A stretch of 64,000 nucleotides of DNA from Brachionus rotundiformis (lineage: Eukaryota > Rotifera > Eurotatoria > Ploima > Brachionidae), in NCBI GenBank assembly GCA_016802295.1, contig JAESIW010000207.1, positions 575,978 through 639,977 on the forward strand, written 5' to 3'. This document shows, piece after piece, positions 44,484-56,090 of this stretch; position 1 is the stretch's first letter; every line of letters begins with the position of its first letter. The position numbers and the translations under genes were made by a program. Below the pieces are notes generated by a model. It saw nothing but the letters and a program-made list of their open reading frames with translations, had not been told where the DNA came from and did not search any database.

Positions 44484-47365
44484 ATGGAAAAATCTCCCAA
44501 TGAAACGCTCGATTATGGTATCATGTCTGTGGAAGATGTTTACAAGTTAGCCAAAGAGTTTTTAAAAGGTAAAGTAAAGATGTATTTAAAATTTTTAATA
44601 AACTTTTTTATTAGCCAAAGAAGGAACCAAAGCTCTGAACTTGAGCTACGAGGACCGAAACATGATTAATGTTCTAAATAAGCAGGCTTATTATGGAAAA
44701 TTCGACGAAACAAAAATCAAAGTTGGCTTTCTTGACTTGGTTGGCAAAGACCGAGTGTAAGTAACTAAAAATCGATGGCATTTAATTAAAATTAGTTAAT
44801 AGTCAATTGTGGAAATCTCTTGGTACTTTGACCAAAGAAGATTCAATGAATCGTTACATTCAATTGATAAACAAAGTTTGCCCATTGTTCTACGCTCACC
44901 TGGAAGCTCATAAACGTAATTTAGAAGAAGAAAAAAATAGACTTAGGTAATCAATGTTTATACCTAATAGATAAGATTAGAAAATATTTTTTGATCAAAT
45001 TTATTTATTGAAAAGCAATCAGTCTAACTGACGTCTTAAATTGGTTTTTTGATATTTATCAAATTTTTTATGATTTTAATTATTTATTTCCACCAAAAGC
45101 AAAAAAGGAAATTAATCAAGCATATAACAATAATCATTGAATTTAAAAGTATATCATGAAATACTGAAAAAATTCACATATTTGATCTATCCATAACATG
45201 GGTAAGATTTTAGGTGACAATTTTTATTGTATTCTAACTCTCATTCAATTATTCATGATAATTTTGTCTAGAATTTAAAAAGTACATCAATTATGAAAAA
45301 AATATTTTTATTGTATATCTAACAATTAAATTTCTATTTTTGATATTAATTAAAAAATAAAATTATATAACAACAAGCTAAATTAGTGGATATGTTAAAA
45401 ATTTAAAACTATTTTTTTTCAATGGAGTTAAAAATTAAAAGCTAATTTTCGTTTAGATAAGCACTTATTAATTCTTGAATAATTAAACAAAAATAAATCA
45501 GATAATTTATTATGTTTTTTTTTTATCCAGAAACGACCTTTTTGTTCTAAAATTATTTGATATGATAAGAACCTATCTTTAAATATTTATTTTAATAATC
45601 GATTTTTCAAATTAATTTATTTCTAAATTTAATTAAACTTTTTAACTAAAAAATGAAAAATTATTAATACGAATAAGGTTTATTAATGTAAAAGCGTGTT
45701 TAGCAGATATGAAAAAGATACCTAATTTTATAGAAAGGAATTAAAAATCGATTTTAGACAAATACTCATAGATTTTATTTTTAAAAATTTATGCTTATTT
45801 TATGTTAGATTATCAATGCTTTTGGAAAATAATCTGAAAATAATTAAAATTGTTCAATTCGGCTCTTGCTTGAGCTGAATTCATAATTTATTTTTTAAAT
45901 ATCCTGATCTAGAAGAATTCTTCTAAAACCATGTACTCGCATTGCGCAAGCAAAAATCAAAATTAAATCAATTTATATTAATAGAAAAGATTATCTTTTT
46001 ATTTAGACTAATTGAAGAAGAACAACGTCGACAAAAAGAAATGATGGAACAGAAGGAAAAAAAGCTTAGGGAAGAGGATCTTAAACTAATGGAAGAGAAT
46101 AAGAAAAAAAGAGAAGAAATTCAAAGGTAAATAGATAAATAATTAATAAAGAGTTCATTTTGACTATACCATGGTTAGAAAGCAAATTCAGGAAGCTCTT
46201 AATCAGCAAACTTATCCGCACTTTAAAGCCTATGCCGAGCAACAGCATCCAAACAATCCGCAGGCTGTAGGCTCCAAGTTAAATTAATAATTTGTATTTT
46301 AATTTCTCTTAAGCAAGAAGAGCTAATTAAACAACTACAGGAACAGCATTTTGAACAATACATGAACCAAGTTTATCAGCAGCAATTGCTTCACCAACAG
46401 CAACAGGCCGAACAACTCAAAGCCCTAAAAGTAAATTGAAAACTTAATAGCTTAAATTTTATTGAAAAAAAAATTTTCCCTAAAGAACAATGAATTAGAA
46501 ATGGTATAGATTTGATCTTTTAATTAAACAATACTAAATAAAATTAACTTTTATTATTTCTTTTTTAATTAACTTAAATTAATACAGCTATTAAAAAACA
46601 AAAATAAATTTCAATTAATCATTAACCATTTTTTGCCAGAAATCGCAAAAGAAACAAGAGCAACAGACAGAAGAAGAACTAAAAAAATTAACCATTAGCG
46701 AAACTGGATCAAGCGTTAACCATGAGTCAGTTAACATGACTTTGGTTTCGGAAAAAAGTGAACAAACATTGCCAAATGCAGAAAATTTGGATGCTTCCAA
46801 TACTGCTTCACTTGTTGGGAACCAAGAGGAAAACGGAGAAGAAGAAGATGAAGAAGACGAAGTGGAACTTCCGCCCATATCAGCCGCCTCAATGCTTACT
46901 AGAAAAGATGTTAAAGAATTTAAAGAGAGTGTACGCAGAGACAATGATGCCATTATAAAGGTTGGAAGTGGTGAAACAGTCACAGTAAGAGTGCCGACCC
47001 ATGAAGACGGTCGATTGATATTTTGGGAATTTGCCACAGATTATTATGATTTGGGATTTGGTCTTTATTTTGAGTGGACCATTTCTCCATCAAATAATGT
47101 CACGGTGCATGTAAGTGACTCAAGTGATGATGAAGATGGCGAAGAGGAAGAGGGAAAACAAGACCCGGAAAAGGGTGACAAATCAAACGAAAACAAGCCA
47201 CCATGTGATGAAATAATACCAATTTTTAGACGCGATTGTCATGAAGAGGTCTATGCTGGCAGTCATTTGTATCCGGGCAGAGGTGTCTACTTGCTCAAGT
47301 TCGATAATTCATATTCTCTATGGAGATCTAAGACTCTCTACTATCGGGTCTATTACAGCAAATAA
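44484..47365 (+). CDS. ACBD3: Golgi-resident ACBD3/GCP60-like protein (ACBP-coiled coil-GOLD)
   Basis: Golgi scaffold; the vertebrate protein binds giantin through its GOLD domain and recruits PI4KB. Seven exons: 44484-44568, 44615-44756, 44803-44946, 46007-46126, 46179-46266, 46314-46430, 46640-47365; 473 residues (human 528). ACBP-like domain, residues about 16-110: [20 protein letters not shown], then [20 protein letters not shown]. Charged coiled coil about 115-170 ([17 protein letters not shown]), then a Gln-rich segment ([20 protein letters not shown]) as in GCP60. GOLD domain in exon 7: [68 protein letters not shown] and [20 protein letters not shown], ending YRVYYSK. All are near-identical to the vertebrate blocks. 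Intron 3 is 1.06 kb, the others 46-209 bases. Confidence 0.97.
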
Positions 47366-47762
47366 TCCGTGTCTTTGGTCAACTTAACTCTATTCAGATT
47401 TTTTTGTATGTTGTTTTAGTATGCGGGCAATTCATTATATTGATCTTTGTTTGAAAATCGGACATTTTAATATTTTTTTCTATCTAAATAATCTAGCTTT
47501 TATTTTAACTTTAATTTTATAAAATTCAAAATAAAGAGATTTAAATCGATTTAAAAATTTTTGTATAAATTAAAAAATATTTGAATTAAATTTATTTTAT
47601 CTCATGAAATAAAAACTTAAAAAATGTATTACTTGGTTAAATTTTGCTTTAGACCAAGAAAGGTGTCCTTATATTTATGGGTCTGATAAAAATAACTTTT
47701 TTTTTCTGACAAATTAATTTGACCAATGACATAAAAAATTAATTTAAAACAAAACAAATTAA
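47366..47762. other. Intergenic 3' of ACBD3
   Basis: AATAAAG-type signals near 47530; no gene. Confidence 0.5.
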
Positions 47763-48236
47763 TTAGTGTTGGATGCGGCGAGACGAATTCGGTCCATTTG
47801 GCGGACGGTTTTCGGCGATTACTTGGCCGATTAGCGGTCCAATTTTAGGACCGTATACGACCAAAAAAATACGGGCGGTCAGAGATTAATACGACAATAA
47901 TTAATTTTAAAAAAATTGAAAAAAAGGATATTTTATTAAATTATTTTATTTGTTAAAAAAAAAGTTATTAGTTTTAGTAGTTTTTTTTGTTGAATTTTTC
48001 ATATTTTATTTAATTTAACAATGTGTTTTTTTTTGTTTTTGATAAATTTTAAAATAAATCTTTTTATATTTTCTTATTTTTTTTGGTTTTTATTAAATCA
48101 AATAGTTTTATATAAAATATCTTTTTTTCAATTCCTTTATAATTAATTAATATCGTATTTTTTACCGCCCGTATTTTTATACCGTCCTTAAATTGGATCG
48201 TCAAGTTGACCGGATACTCAAGTATGACCAACACAC
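47763..48236. mobile_element. Long-terminal-inverted-repeat element (family B)
   Basis: Left arm starts TTAGTGTTGGATGCGG; the right end reverse complement reads TGTGTTGGTCATAC. The arms align over more than 150 bases: GGTCCAATTTTAGGACCGTA / GATCCAATTTAAGGACGGTA, then AAAAATACGGGCGGT in both, then AATTGAAAAAAAGGATATTT / AATTGAAAAAAAGATATTT. The element is therefore almost entirely palindromic, with an A/T core. A 76-codon minus-strand frame across its right part (48294-48064) is not supported. No target duplication found. Confidence 0.65.
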
Positions 48237-48559
48237 ATTCAATTCCTAATGAACACACAACTTGAAAAACACACTCACAAAACAAATCTTCCATTTTAGA
48301 TAATATTTACAAGAACAAGGTTGGCTATTCATATTGGCAGTTAACAAATTTTTTTCATAATAATTAAAAAATTTAGGCTCAACTCTATTGAAATTCATTA
48401 CTTTTTCAAAATAATTTTTTGCTAATTTTTACATAGCTGCAGTAACAGTTGGTACAGAACTAAATTCGTCAATATTAATTGAATAGTATTTTGTCAGATC
48501 CCGTAAACAATCTAAATTTTTCCAAATATGCTGATCTTTCTTTTATTTGTTTAGAGTGA

Positions 48560-49481
48560 ATTAGAGTGAAATATCAGAACCAAATAGGAGATAAAATGGC
48601 AATAACTGAGGGTGTCAAACAAGGGGGTGTTTTATCGCCATACTTTTTTAACTTTTTTATAAATGACTTACTAAACGAATGAAATGATCTAAAACTTGGT
48701 GCTTCCATAAATGAGGTGAATGTTTCTGTTATAGGTTATTGTGATGATATTGTAATACAGGCAACTACACCTCGATATTGTCAATTACTCCTGGACATAT
48801 GTTCAAAATTTGCTCAAAGCTGGAAAATAGACTTTAATCCGGCTAGATCTGCTGCAATTATCTTTCAAAAAGGTAAATCTTTGAGCCTAAATAAATTTAT
48901 CTTTAATGGATTTGAGATACCACAGACTCAAAATGCAGAATACCTAGGTCTCCCAATAGGTGATAGTAATTATATCTGTAATTTTATTGAAAAAAAGTGG
49001 AAAAAAGTTGAGAGGAGTTTTTACTCCTTATACGGACTTGGTTGTAAATCAAAATCAATTTGATCATTTAGTCAGTTTTCTTTATAATAAACTAAATGAA
49101 CTAGACATAAGACAAAATTTATTAATTAAAAGATCACTGCGAATTAAAAAATTTTCAAGAATTAGACCTCTGTTAGAAACCTTGCACTTAGAGATGGTTG
49201 AACAACTTTACATGAGACACAAGGTTTTCTTCTTAAAGCAATTAAAAAATAGCTCAGTTTGTTGGAATATCTTGACTTTCCTTCGCGATAACTATAAAAA
49301 GTTTGATCAGAAAAATACCTCCTTTTGCAAACAACTAAATAATGTCGAGAAAAAAACTCATATTGATGTAATGGACTTTAGTTTGAGGACTTCTCTAGCA
49401 ATAATCGATCATTTATTTATCGAAGAAAATCATGGTCTAGTTGATTCAATTAAATTTATTGTGGTCAAAATCAAATTATAA
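48560..49481 (+). mobile_element. LINE RT remnant with near-intact palm/thumb frames
   Basis: GVKQGGVLSPYFFNFFINDL (about 48610-48670) is RT block 4-5. GYCDDIVIQATTPRYCQLLL (from 48734) holds the catalytic CDD (YxDD equivalent). NAEYLGLPIG follows. Only a stop at 48680 interrupts the first part. At about 49040-49060 the frame shifts by one; the C-terminal region is then open for over 140 codons to 49481 (MVEQLYMRHKVFFLKQ). The GVKQGGVLSP signature differs from the CR1/Jockey relics here, so it is a separate LINE lineage. 5' truncated. Confidence 0.85.
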
Positions 49482-49805
49482 ATGGAATTAAAGTTAGCTT
49501 GCTTTAAGTTTTATGATTTATTAAATGATGCTTTAAAGATAGATTTTTATAAATAAATGTGTTTTTTATTTCTTTAAATTTTATATATATACTTTAATTT
49601 GTCCATGGGACTTAAACTCAAACTAAAATAAATAAATAAATATTTTAAAATAGGGTTTTACTGACTGATTAAATGACTCAATAGGGCTATTGGTACAAAC
49701 ATGGCCAGAGTGCGAACAAAAAATCTTAAGATCGTTTTCTTTAACTTTATGCATCTTGACCAATCTATTTTCTGTAAATAGACACAAAGATGTGATATTT
49801 ATTTA
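49482..49805. other. Intergenic, no gene seen
   Basis: Possible 3' UTR of the preceding LINE; otherwise unremarkable. Confidence 0.4.
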
Positions 49806-50405
49806 TACAGTACTGCACAAAAGTTTAGACGCACAAGTTTTTTTAATAAGTTTAATTCGTAAGACATAAAAATATTAAGTTTTGTTTTAGAAATATACAA
49901 AAAAAAATCAGTGCCCTTCAAATTGATATAAAATATATGATAATTCGATTTTAAACTTATCTGAAAAATTGAAATTAAATAAAAGCCATAAAAATGTGAG
50001 TCTAGACGCACATCATAAATCTCTAATTAAAAATCGATTAATTAGCTTAAATGAATTGGTAAATATCTTAATTTAAAGATTGTGTGTTAGAGTGTTAGAT
50101 TCTTATATGAAACATTGCTATAAAACTTTCTGCTCAGTTAGAAAAATAAATGTACAGAGTTAGAAAAAATGACGTGTTCAAGTTCAAATCTACCAGAGTT
50201 AAGTGAGAGCGAGTCAGTTGTAACAAGACACGGATTGAAAAGGTCTTTTTCATGATTTAGTTAGGAAATTCAAGAAATGAGAATTAATTTGCGCTCTTCT
50301 AGCTACAAAAAATGCTGCTGTATATTTTAATTCTTGAAGGGTCTCAGCAAAATTGCCGACTAGAACGACGTCCAACGAGAGTAGCCTTAGTCCAGTCAAG
50401 AAAAA
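49806..50405 (+). mobile_element. Tc1/mariner-like element, 5' part
   Basis: TA (49806-49807) then CAGTACTGCACAAAAGTTTA, a typical Tc1-family terminal repeat start, with GTCTAGACGCAC inside (about 50000). From about 50175 broken frames read ELSESESVVTRHGL, then GSQQNCRLERRPTRVA, like the paired HTH and GRPR hook of Tc1 transposases. No catalytic domain or right terminus was found, so the copy is 3' truncated and dead. Confidence 0.65.
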
Positions 50406-50788
50406 GTAAGCATTGATCATTTTCACTTAAATTTAATTAGTCATTATTTGAATTTATTTATAAGTGAATTTTAATGTTATAAGTTTCGATTTTATTGTCA
50501 TTAATAAATAGTTTTTTTTGCCATACTTTTTATAAAGATATTTTTTGATAATGATAATTAAAATTTGATAAAAAGTGAACTTTTTGAATTTCTTTTTGAA
50601 TTTGTGAATTTCTGAATCATTTGAAAGTATCATTAAAAAATTAGTTAAAAATTAATAATAATTATTTTAATTGGCTTTAGTTTTATATAATCGTGTTGTC
50701 AAATCAACTTTTGAAGATTTTTGACTCATTAATTTTCATAAATGAAGACATTTCTTTTGGAATAAACTAATTAATGTTTCTATCTTTT
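50406..50788. other. AT-rich intergenic, no gene seen
   Basis: Nothing supported. Confidence 0.4.
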
Positions 50789-51023
50789 TTTTATTTGAGC
50801 GAAGTAAAATTTTTGATCAAATTTCAAGCGCTCAATCTTGCTCAAACAACTAAATTTCATCGCAGATTTTTATTCTTTTAACATTTTTAAGCTTTATTTT
50901 TTAACTTTTGAAAAATGATTGTAATTTATAAAAATGCAATAAAATTTAATTGCGCATCTAAAAATGTTTGAGCAAGATTGAGCGCCTGAAATTTGATCGA
51001 AAATCTTATTTTGCTTTTTATTT
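50789..51023. mobile_element. Inverted-repeat MITE (family A), uninterrupted copy
   Basis: Body 50797-51015 (219 bases). Inverted arms contain TTTCAAGCGCTCAATCTTGC and, inverted, AGGCGCTCAATCTTGC and GATGCGCAATTAAATT. Flanked by TTTTATTT at 50789-50796 and 51016-51023, a candidate 8-bp duplication, though the sequence is low complexity. In reverse orientation it aligns with the copy at 10521-11180. Confidence 0.75.
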
Positions 51024-52959
51024 ACATTGCTTGGTTATTTTCTTTAGCAAGACTTAATTAAACATTTCCCATAAAGCATTTATGGTCTGAATCATCAACG
51101 ATAATTAAAAAAGCTTTTAAGCATTCTGCTATTTTGGTGAATTTGGTTCGAGAATCTATATATCTTTATTTATTCAAGACAAAAATCTAATATCTATTAA
51201 TTATATTCATGGATTGAGTGTTATCAAAAAGTCTTTAATAAAATCTTATTTCAATTAATAAAATCTTATGAATTAATCTAATTTTTTAATTATTCTATTC
51301 CGAGAGACTAATCAAAAAAGCAAAATTAATCCATTTTTTGAAAGATGATAGATCTAAATTTCGGCACGAAATCTTCAAATTTAAAAAATTCTGAATATCT
51401 CAAATAAATTAAAAATAACTCTTATTTATATCTTATAAAGTTTACATCTGTTTTTGACATGTTGACTTATTATAGTTGTCTCAAATATTAAATTATTTTA
51501 GATCGATAAATATTTAATAAAACTAAAATAAACAAGCTGTAAATTAAGCCCTACTTTAGCTCATTTTGAAAATTATTTCCTTGGTTAAATGGATTTTGGA
51601 ATTTGCATGCATATTTTATCATGCGTTAATTAATTATAAGAACAGCATAAATGAAAAAATAATATATTTGTTGAAAAATTTTATTAAATTTTTGCGGAAA
51701 TTGCCAAAATTAATAAAAAATAATATTTTTGTTTCAGATATTGGATGCCGATGGTTTCAAAAAATCTTGTGTGCCTGAAACAGTGATCGTGGTTTTGATC
51801 CAAATGTCAGCTATTATATTTGTCATATTTCCAATTTTTTCAATACTCTTATATTGTTTTCTAATGTTCATAATTTTCTGCGAAAGTTGATCAGACTATT
51901 TGTAATAATTAATTTTTTATGTTTTAATCAACAAGTATTTAAAATTTTTATATCTATCTTTAATTAATAAAAGCAGATAAAATTCATCATACCTAATTTT
52001 TTATCGGCATTTATTTAAAATCTTGGCAGGTAAAAAATTTTTGTTTAAATCTAAATCAGTGAGTATATAAGGTTTGTTTTTGAATTTTTTTTTACATGAA
52101 ATCTTATTATATAATAAAAACTTATCAATAATAAACACCGAGATCAATATATGAAGATCAGTCACAAAAAAAAAACAAAATTTTATTTCTTTGATATTAA
52201 AAATTTAATTTTTTTTTTGGATGAATAAAAAGAGTGTTTGTAATATTTGCTCAAAACCATTGCAAAATTGGTAAGCATATGTAATAATATTAATAATATT
52301 ATCAAATAATATAATCAACTTTAAAATACTCGTGTTTACATTTACCAAGTTTCATATACAATTACCAAGTACATATTATCAACATTACCACTACAAATGA
52401 TCAAAATTTGGAAAAGCATCAAAACGAGCAAAAACAACCTTATCTTAATTTACATTTGATATGTTTGAAGTTGGTTTTGGGAATCCGATCCAAGAATCCT
52501 CACAAGCTTAAATAAGTTCAGCAAAAATTTGGAATGATCCAAACTATCCAAATTGATCAGGTTGGCGTTGTTCAGACCAGAAACCAAATTATTCAGCATC
52601 ATTTTTATTAATCAGACTCCTCAATACTAATTTAACGGATTTGAAGAATGTATAGTTTTTCAGAATTGCTATGGCTAATTTTTTACTGGCGCTACAATCG
52701 AGTATTTTATTCTCATAGTTTGCCTTTGTACTTGTACCATTCTATTTATAAACTATTAAAATAAATATTTTATTCGCTTTTAATAATTTAAATTAATATT
52801 AGAATATTGATGTAATTAAACAAGATATTTATTTAGATATAATATATATCTCGGTGTGGAGTTGGAAATTTTTCTATAAAAAAATGGGTTCAAGATTTAA
52901 TTAACTTAAAAAATATCCAATTAGTTTAATTTAGCCTCTACGAGAGCTCTCCAAGCATA
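51024..52959. other. AT-rich intergenic, no gene seen
   Basis: Includes a 70-codon frame at 51566-51778 with no recognisable motif. About 52440-52620 is slightly richer in G+C but unrecognised. Confidence 0.45.
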
Positions 52960-53570
52960 GTTAGTCAAAAGTTAAAGTCATGAAGTCAAAGTCAAGTCTC
53001 GACTTTGACTTTTATTTTTTATTTTGAAGACATTAAAAGTTAAAATTAAAATTTATAAGTAAAACTTTTACTTTAAATAGAGTTTAGTTCTCGAATTTTA
53101 ATGTTTTCAAGTTACAATACATTTTATGATTGCTAATTTTTGCAAGTTATTTGGTGTTAATCTAGAAGGATGAGGTCTAATGTTATAGCCTGATGAAGAA
53201 AATAATCGAAAACTACTAACTACTTATATAAATATGGGAATTAAATACAGAAACATCAAATCTTATAAAACTGTCTAAAAGTTTCTTAAGCTTGAAATAT
53301 GTCTATTATAGTGTTGATATATATTTTTTTTCATAAAGCAAGGAATGAAAATTATATTTGAAATTAACAAAAAATTAAATGTTGCAATGTCAAAACAAAA
53401 AAATTATCCAAAAATTTCTTAAGCTTAAATTTATATAAATATCTATTTTAAAATTTTTTTTTATTAAGTTAAAGAAAATTTAAAAAGTAGAGTATAATTT
53501 AGTTGACTTGAGAAGACTCGAGTCAAAGTCTGACTTTGACTTTAGCAAATATTTTTGGAAAATTCCGAAT
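52960..53570 (-). mobile_element. hAT transposase relic, second copy of a related family
   Basis: On the minus strand about 53205-53130 reads RLFSSSGYNIRPHPSRLTPN then NLQKLAIIKC, matching the dimerisation-domain block RLFSRSGYINRPHRSRLTTK in the 54580-55239 element. The flanks carry inverted clusters of AAAGTCA/GACTTTGAC repeats (near 52976-53020 and 53520-53560), like the AAGTCA subterminal repeats of that family. Exact ends and target duplication not resolved. Confidence 0.65.
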
Positions 53571-53865
53571 GCTGGACTATCCAACATTTAGGTTTAAAGA
53601 AATTCTAATACTAGAACAGAACAATTGGTCAAAAACAAATCCAAAAGTTAAATGATAGTTCTCTTACTATTAATTAATAACCAACTATTTATATAGCAAC
53701 TATCATAGTATTTTCCTTACACACTTTTTGTGGGTCATTATTTTTTATTTCAACTAAAATCGAACTTTGGACACTAACTAAAGCCAGTGGACATTAAGTA
53801 TTATTCTCCAAATTTCAAGGTTGAAGAATCATTTTCTACTTAACTTATCAGTGTTACTTTTACTA

Positions 53866-54037
53866 CAGTATATTTCTAAACAAAGTTAACAGACTGCTGA
53901 AACTGTTTTAAACATTGCCCAATCATTTTTTATTAAAAAGCTTAAACTAACTTAAACATGACTTAAACCGTTCATAAACACTGCTTAAGCCATGTTTCGA
54001 ACATTGTTAACTTTGTTTAGAAATGAAGTGTACACTG
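53866..54037. mobile_element. Small palindromic element, CAGT ends
   Basis: The left end CAGTATATTTCTAAACAAAG and the reverse complement of the right end CAGTGTACACTTCATTTCTA share TTTCTAAACAAAGTTAACA. TA precedes the left end. This suggests a mariner/Tc1-type MITE, 172 bases, non-coding. No clear TA follows the right end. Confidence 0.5.
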
Positions 54038-54044
54038 TTCGAAA

Positions 54045-55690
54045 ATCAATTTTGGCGAACTATTTTTTGGCCCGTTTAATAGTCGTTTAAATTTAAATTG
54101 AAAATTTAAATTAGATTTTGCAGAGCTAACTAATAATATTGAATGCTTTTATTAATGCTTTTATGAGAATTGGTGGTGCTTTATATTATTTTATAGAAAA
54201 ATGTTTAAAAGACATGATAACAGTTTTACTCTTACAGCTGAAAATTAAATGCCACGCCTTTGAATCAATTTAATGAAGCACTTATTTTTCTTTTAGAGAT
54301 ATTTTTCATAGAATCAAACTTTTTATTCGTTTCCATATTTGAATATTGAAATGAAAGATAAAAAATTTATGTAGATAATGTAAAAAATTTAAGAACAAGA
54401 AAAAGAATTATTAGATAATCTGAAGCAATATTTGATTAGTAAAAAAAAGAATTAATAAATTATTCTGGCTAATTGAAACAATCTAACAATCATTAATTAT
54501 CATTAAAACTTTGTTTATTTTGATACCATATTAATATTATTTTTTATTTGGAAAGAAAAACTGATTAGTTGGTAAAGACCAGAGTTGTTTTTAAGTCACA
54601 AGTCATAAGTCAAGTCAAGTCAATGACTTAATTTTTTTTTAATTTTTTTTCAGGTTAGTTTGTGATTTTTTTTGTCGAAGGGATTAATATTTTTCATTCA
54701 TTTAATCATTTAATTTATATTGAATATATGAGAAGAATAAAATTCAATTCAAAGTTTTTATAAATCTTTATTAAATAAACAAAAATAATCAATATTTAGA
54801 TGTTTTAATCTTTTAATAAATCCATATTTGAAACCAATGTTGTTGCTTCTAAATTTTTGGTTGTCAATCTTGATCTGTGAGGTCTGTTGATGTAACCAGA
54901 TCTAGAAAAAAGCCTTTCAACTGGTCCTGATGAAGCAGGTATTGATAAAAATTTTTTTACAAGTGTTGAAAGACCTGGTAACTTTGACTTGTTGTTCAGC
55001 ATTAATTTGTAAATTAAATTATGATTTTATTTTTTTTAAGAACACTTCCAATTTGTTAAAAATTTTGTCTTTTATTTCATTTAATATTTTTAAATTATTA
55101 TTTAAGCCAATTTAATTATTAAAGATTTTTTTTAAATATTTTTCTTCATGAATTTTCCTTTTATAACTATTTAAAAAAAAAAATGAAATTAAGCCTAGTC
55201 AAGACTTTGACTTAAAACTGTGACTTAAAAACAAGTCTGGTAAAGACTTCAGTAGAAATTAAATTTAAAAAAAAATTTCTGCGTTGATATTGTTTACCAT
55301 TCAATTTTTCCATTGTAAGAATTCTAAAATTAAGTTGGTCTCAACTAAATCATTCTTAATTGAGACCAGCTTAATCTAATCGTTAAAGAAAGTAAATAGA
55401 AGGTTGTAAGGACTTGTTTAATCGTTATTTATTTTACTATTTTTTAATTAATTTCATTAATTTTTTTTCCATTTTAAAGATTTATACTTATATTCTAAAT
55501 TCTAATTTTCTTAAAATTTTTATTGATATTTGAATAAATATAGTTCCATAAAGTGATGATCAAAGCCACATAATTGCCATTCTAGGTAATTTGAACGGCT
55601 ATTAAACTGGTAAAAAATTAGCCCGCCAAAATAAACGGGCCAGCAACCAGGAGAAACCAACCGGTTTGCTCTGTCCGCATCCAACACTAA
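54045..55690. mobile_element. Probable larger inverted-repeat element enclosing a hAT copy
   Basis: TTTTGGCGAACTATTTTTTG and TTTAATAGTCGTTTAAATT (54045-54110) are inverted relative to AATTTGAACGGCTATTAAAC and TTAGCCCGCCAAAA (55587-55631). The right end CCGCATCCAACACTAA (55675-55690) is the exact 16-base reverse complement of the left end of the element at 47763. The left end is eroded. Family B assignment is inference. Confidence 0.4.
54572..55247 (-). mobile_element. hAT element with perfect 8-bp duplication and transposase remnant
   Basis: Body 54580-55239 (660 bases). The ends are CAGAGTTGTTTTTAAGTCAC and, reversed from the right, CAGACTTGTTTTTAAGTCAC. GTAAAGAC occurs at 54572-54579 and 55240-55247. 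A 65-codon minus-strand frame (55002-54805) reads LPGLSTLVKKFLSIPASSGP then VERLFSRSGYINRPHRS, the hAT C-terminal dimerisation domain (SxxxERxFS). The rest of the transposase is deleted, so it is non-autonomous. Confidence 0.9.
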
Positions 55691-55699
55691 CAATATCTT

Positions 55700-56090
55700 T
55701 CTCCGCCCTTATTGTCTCCATTTAAGAGCCTTGTTTAGTTTCATGTTCAGGTCACTGGATCCTTTTGTTTTTGTCCATCGGCTCACTGGTTCTGAATTTA
55801 CAGCTTAAGTTCTGTTTTCCTACTGTAATTGGTTGACTTTCATGCTAGTTCAAGTCAAGTAAGATTTAAGAAAGCGCTGATGGTGCTTCCCAAATATGTG
55901 AATACGCTAGCAAACTAAATTGATAAACCATCTGTTGTTGTTTGGGGTATCTAATTTACATTTGTTTGGGGTATCCGTATGACTTTTGTTTTGGTTCCAT
56001 TATTCAGATCATCCGCTAGGTCTGAGTCTTCAGGCTTTTCTGTTAATCTTTACTGTAAATACCCCTTGGACTGGCCATTGAAATAATTGT
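55700..56090 (-). mobile_element. Possible RTE-like LINE debris
   Basis: Minus-strand fragments such as KPEDSDLADDL (near 56035) recall the LEDLDFADDI block of RTE-type RTs. The segment is richer in G+C than its flanks. Heavily broken; low confidence. Confidence 0.3.

Noticed and set aside
46615..47037. Serine-rich minus-strand frame opposite ACBD3
   Set aside because: Antisense of the ACBD3 last exon, whose GOLD motifs are unmistakable.
48064..48294. 76-codon minus-strand frame
   Set aside because: Lies within the palindromic arm of the 47763-48236 element; no conserved motif.
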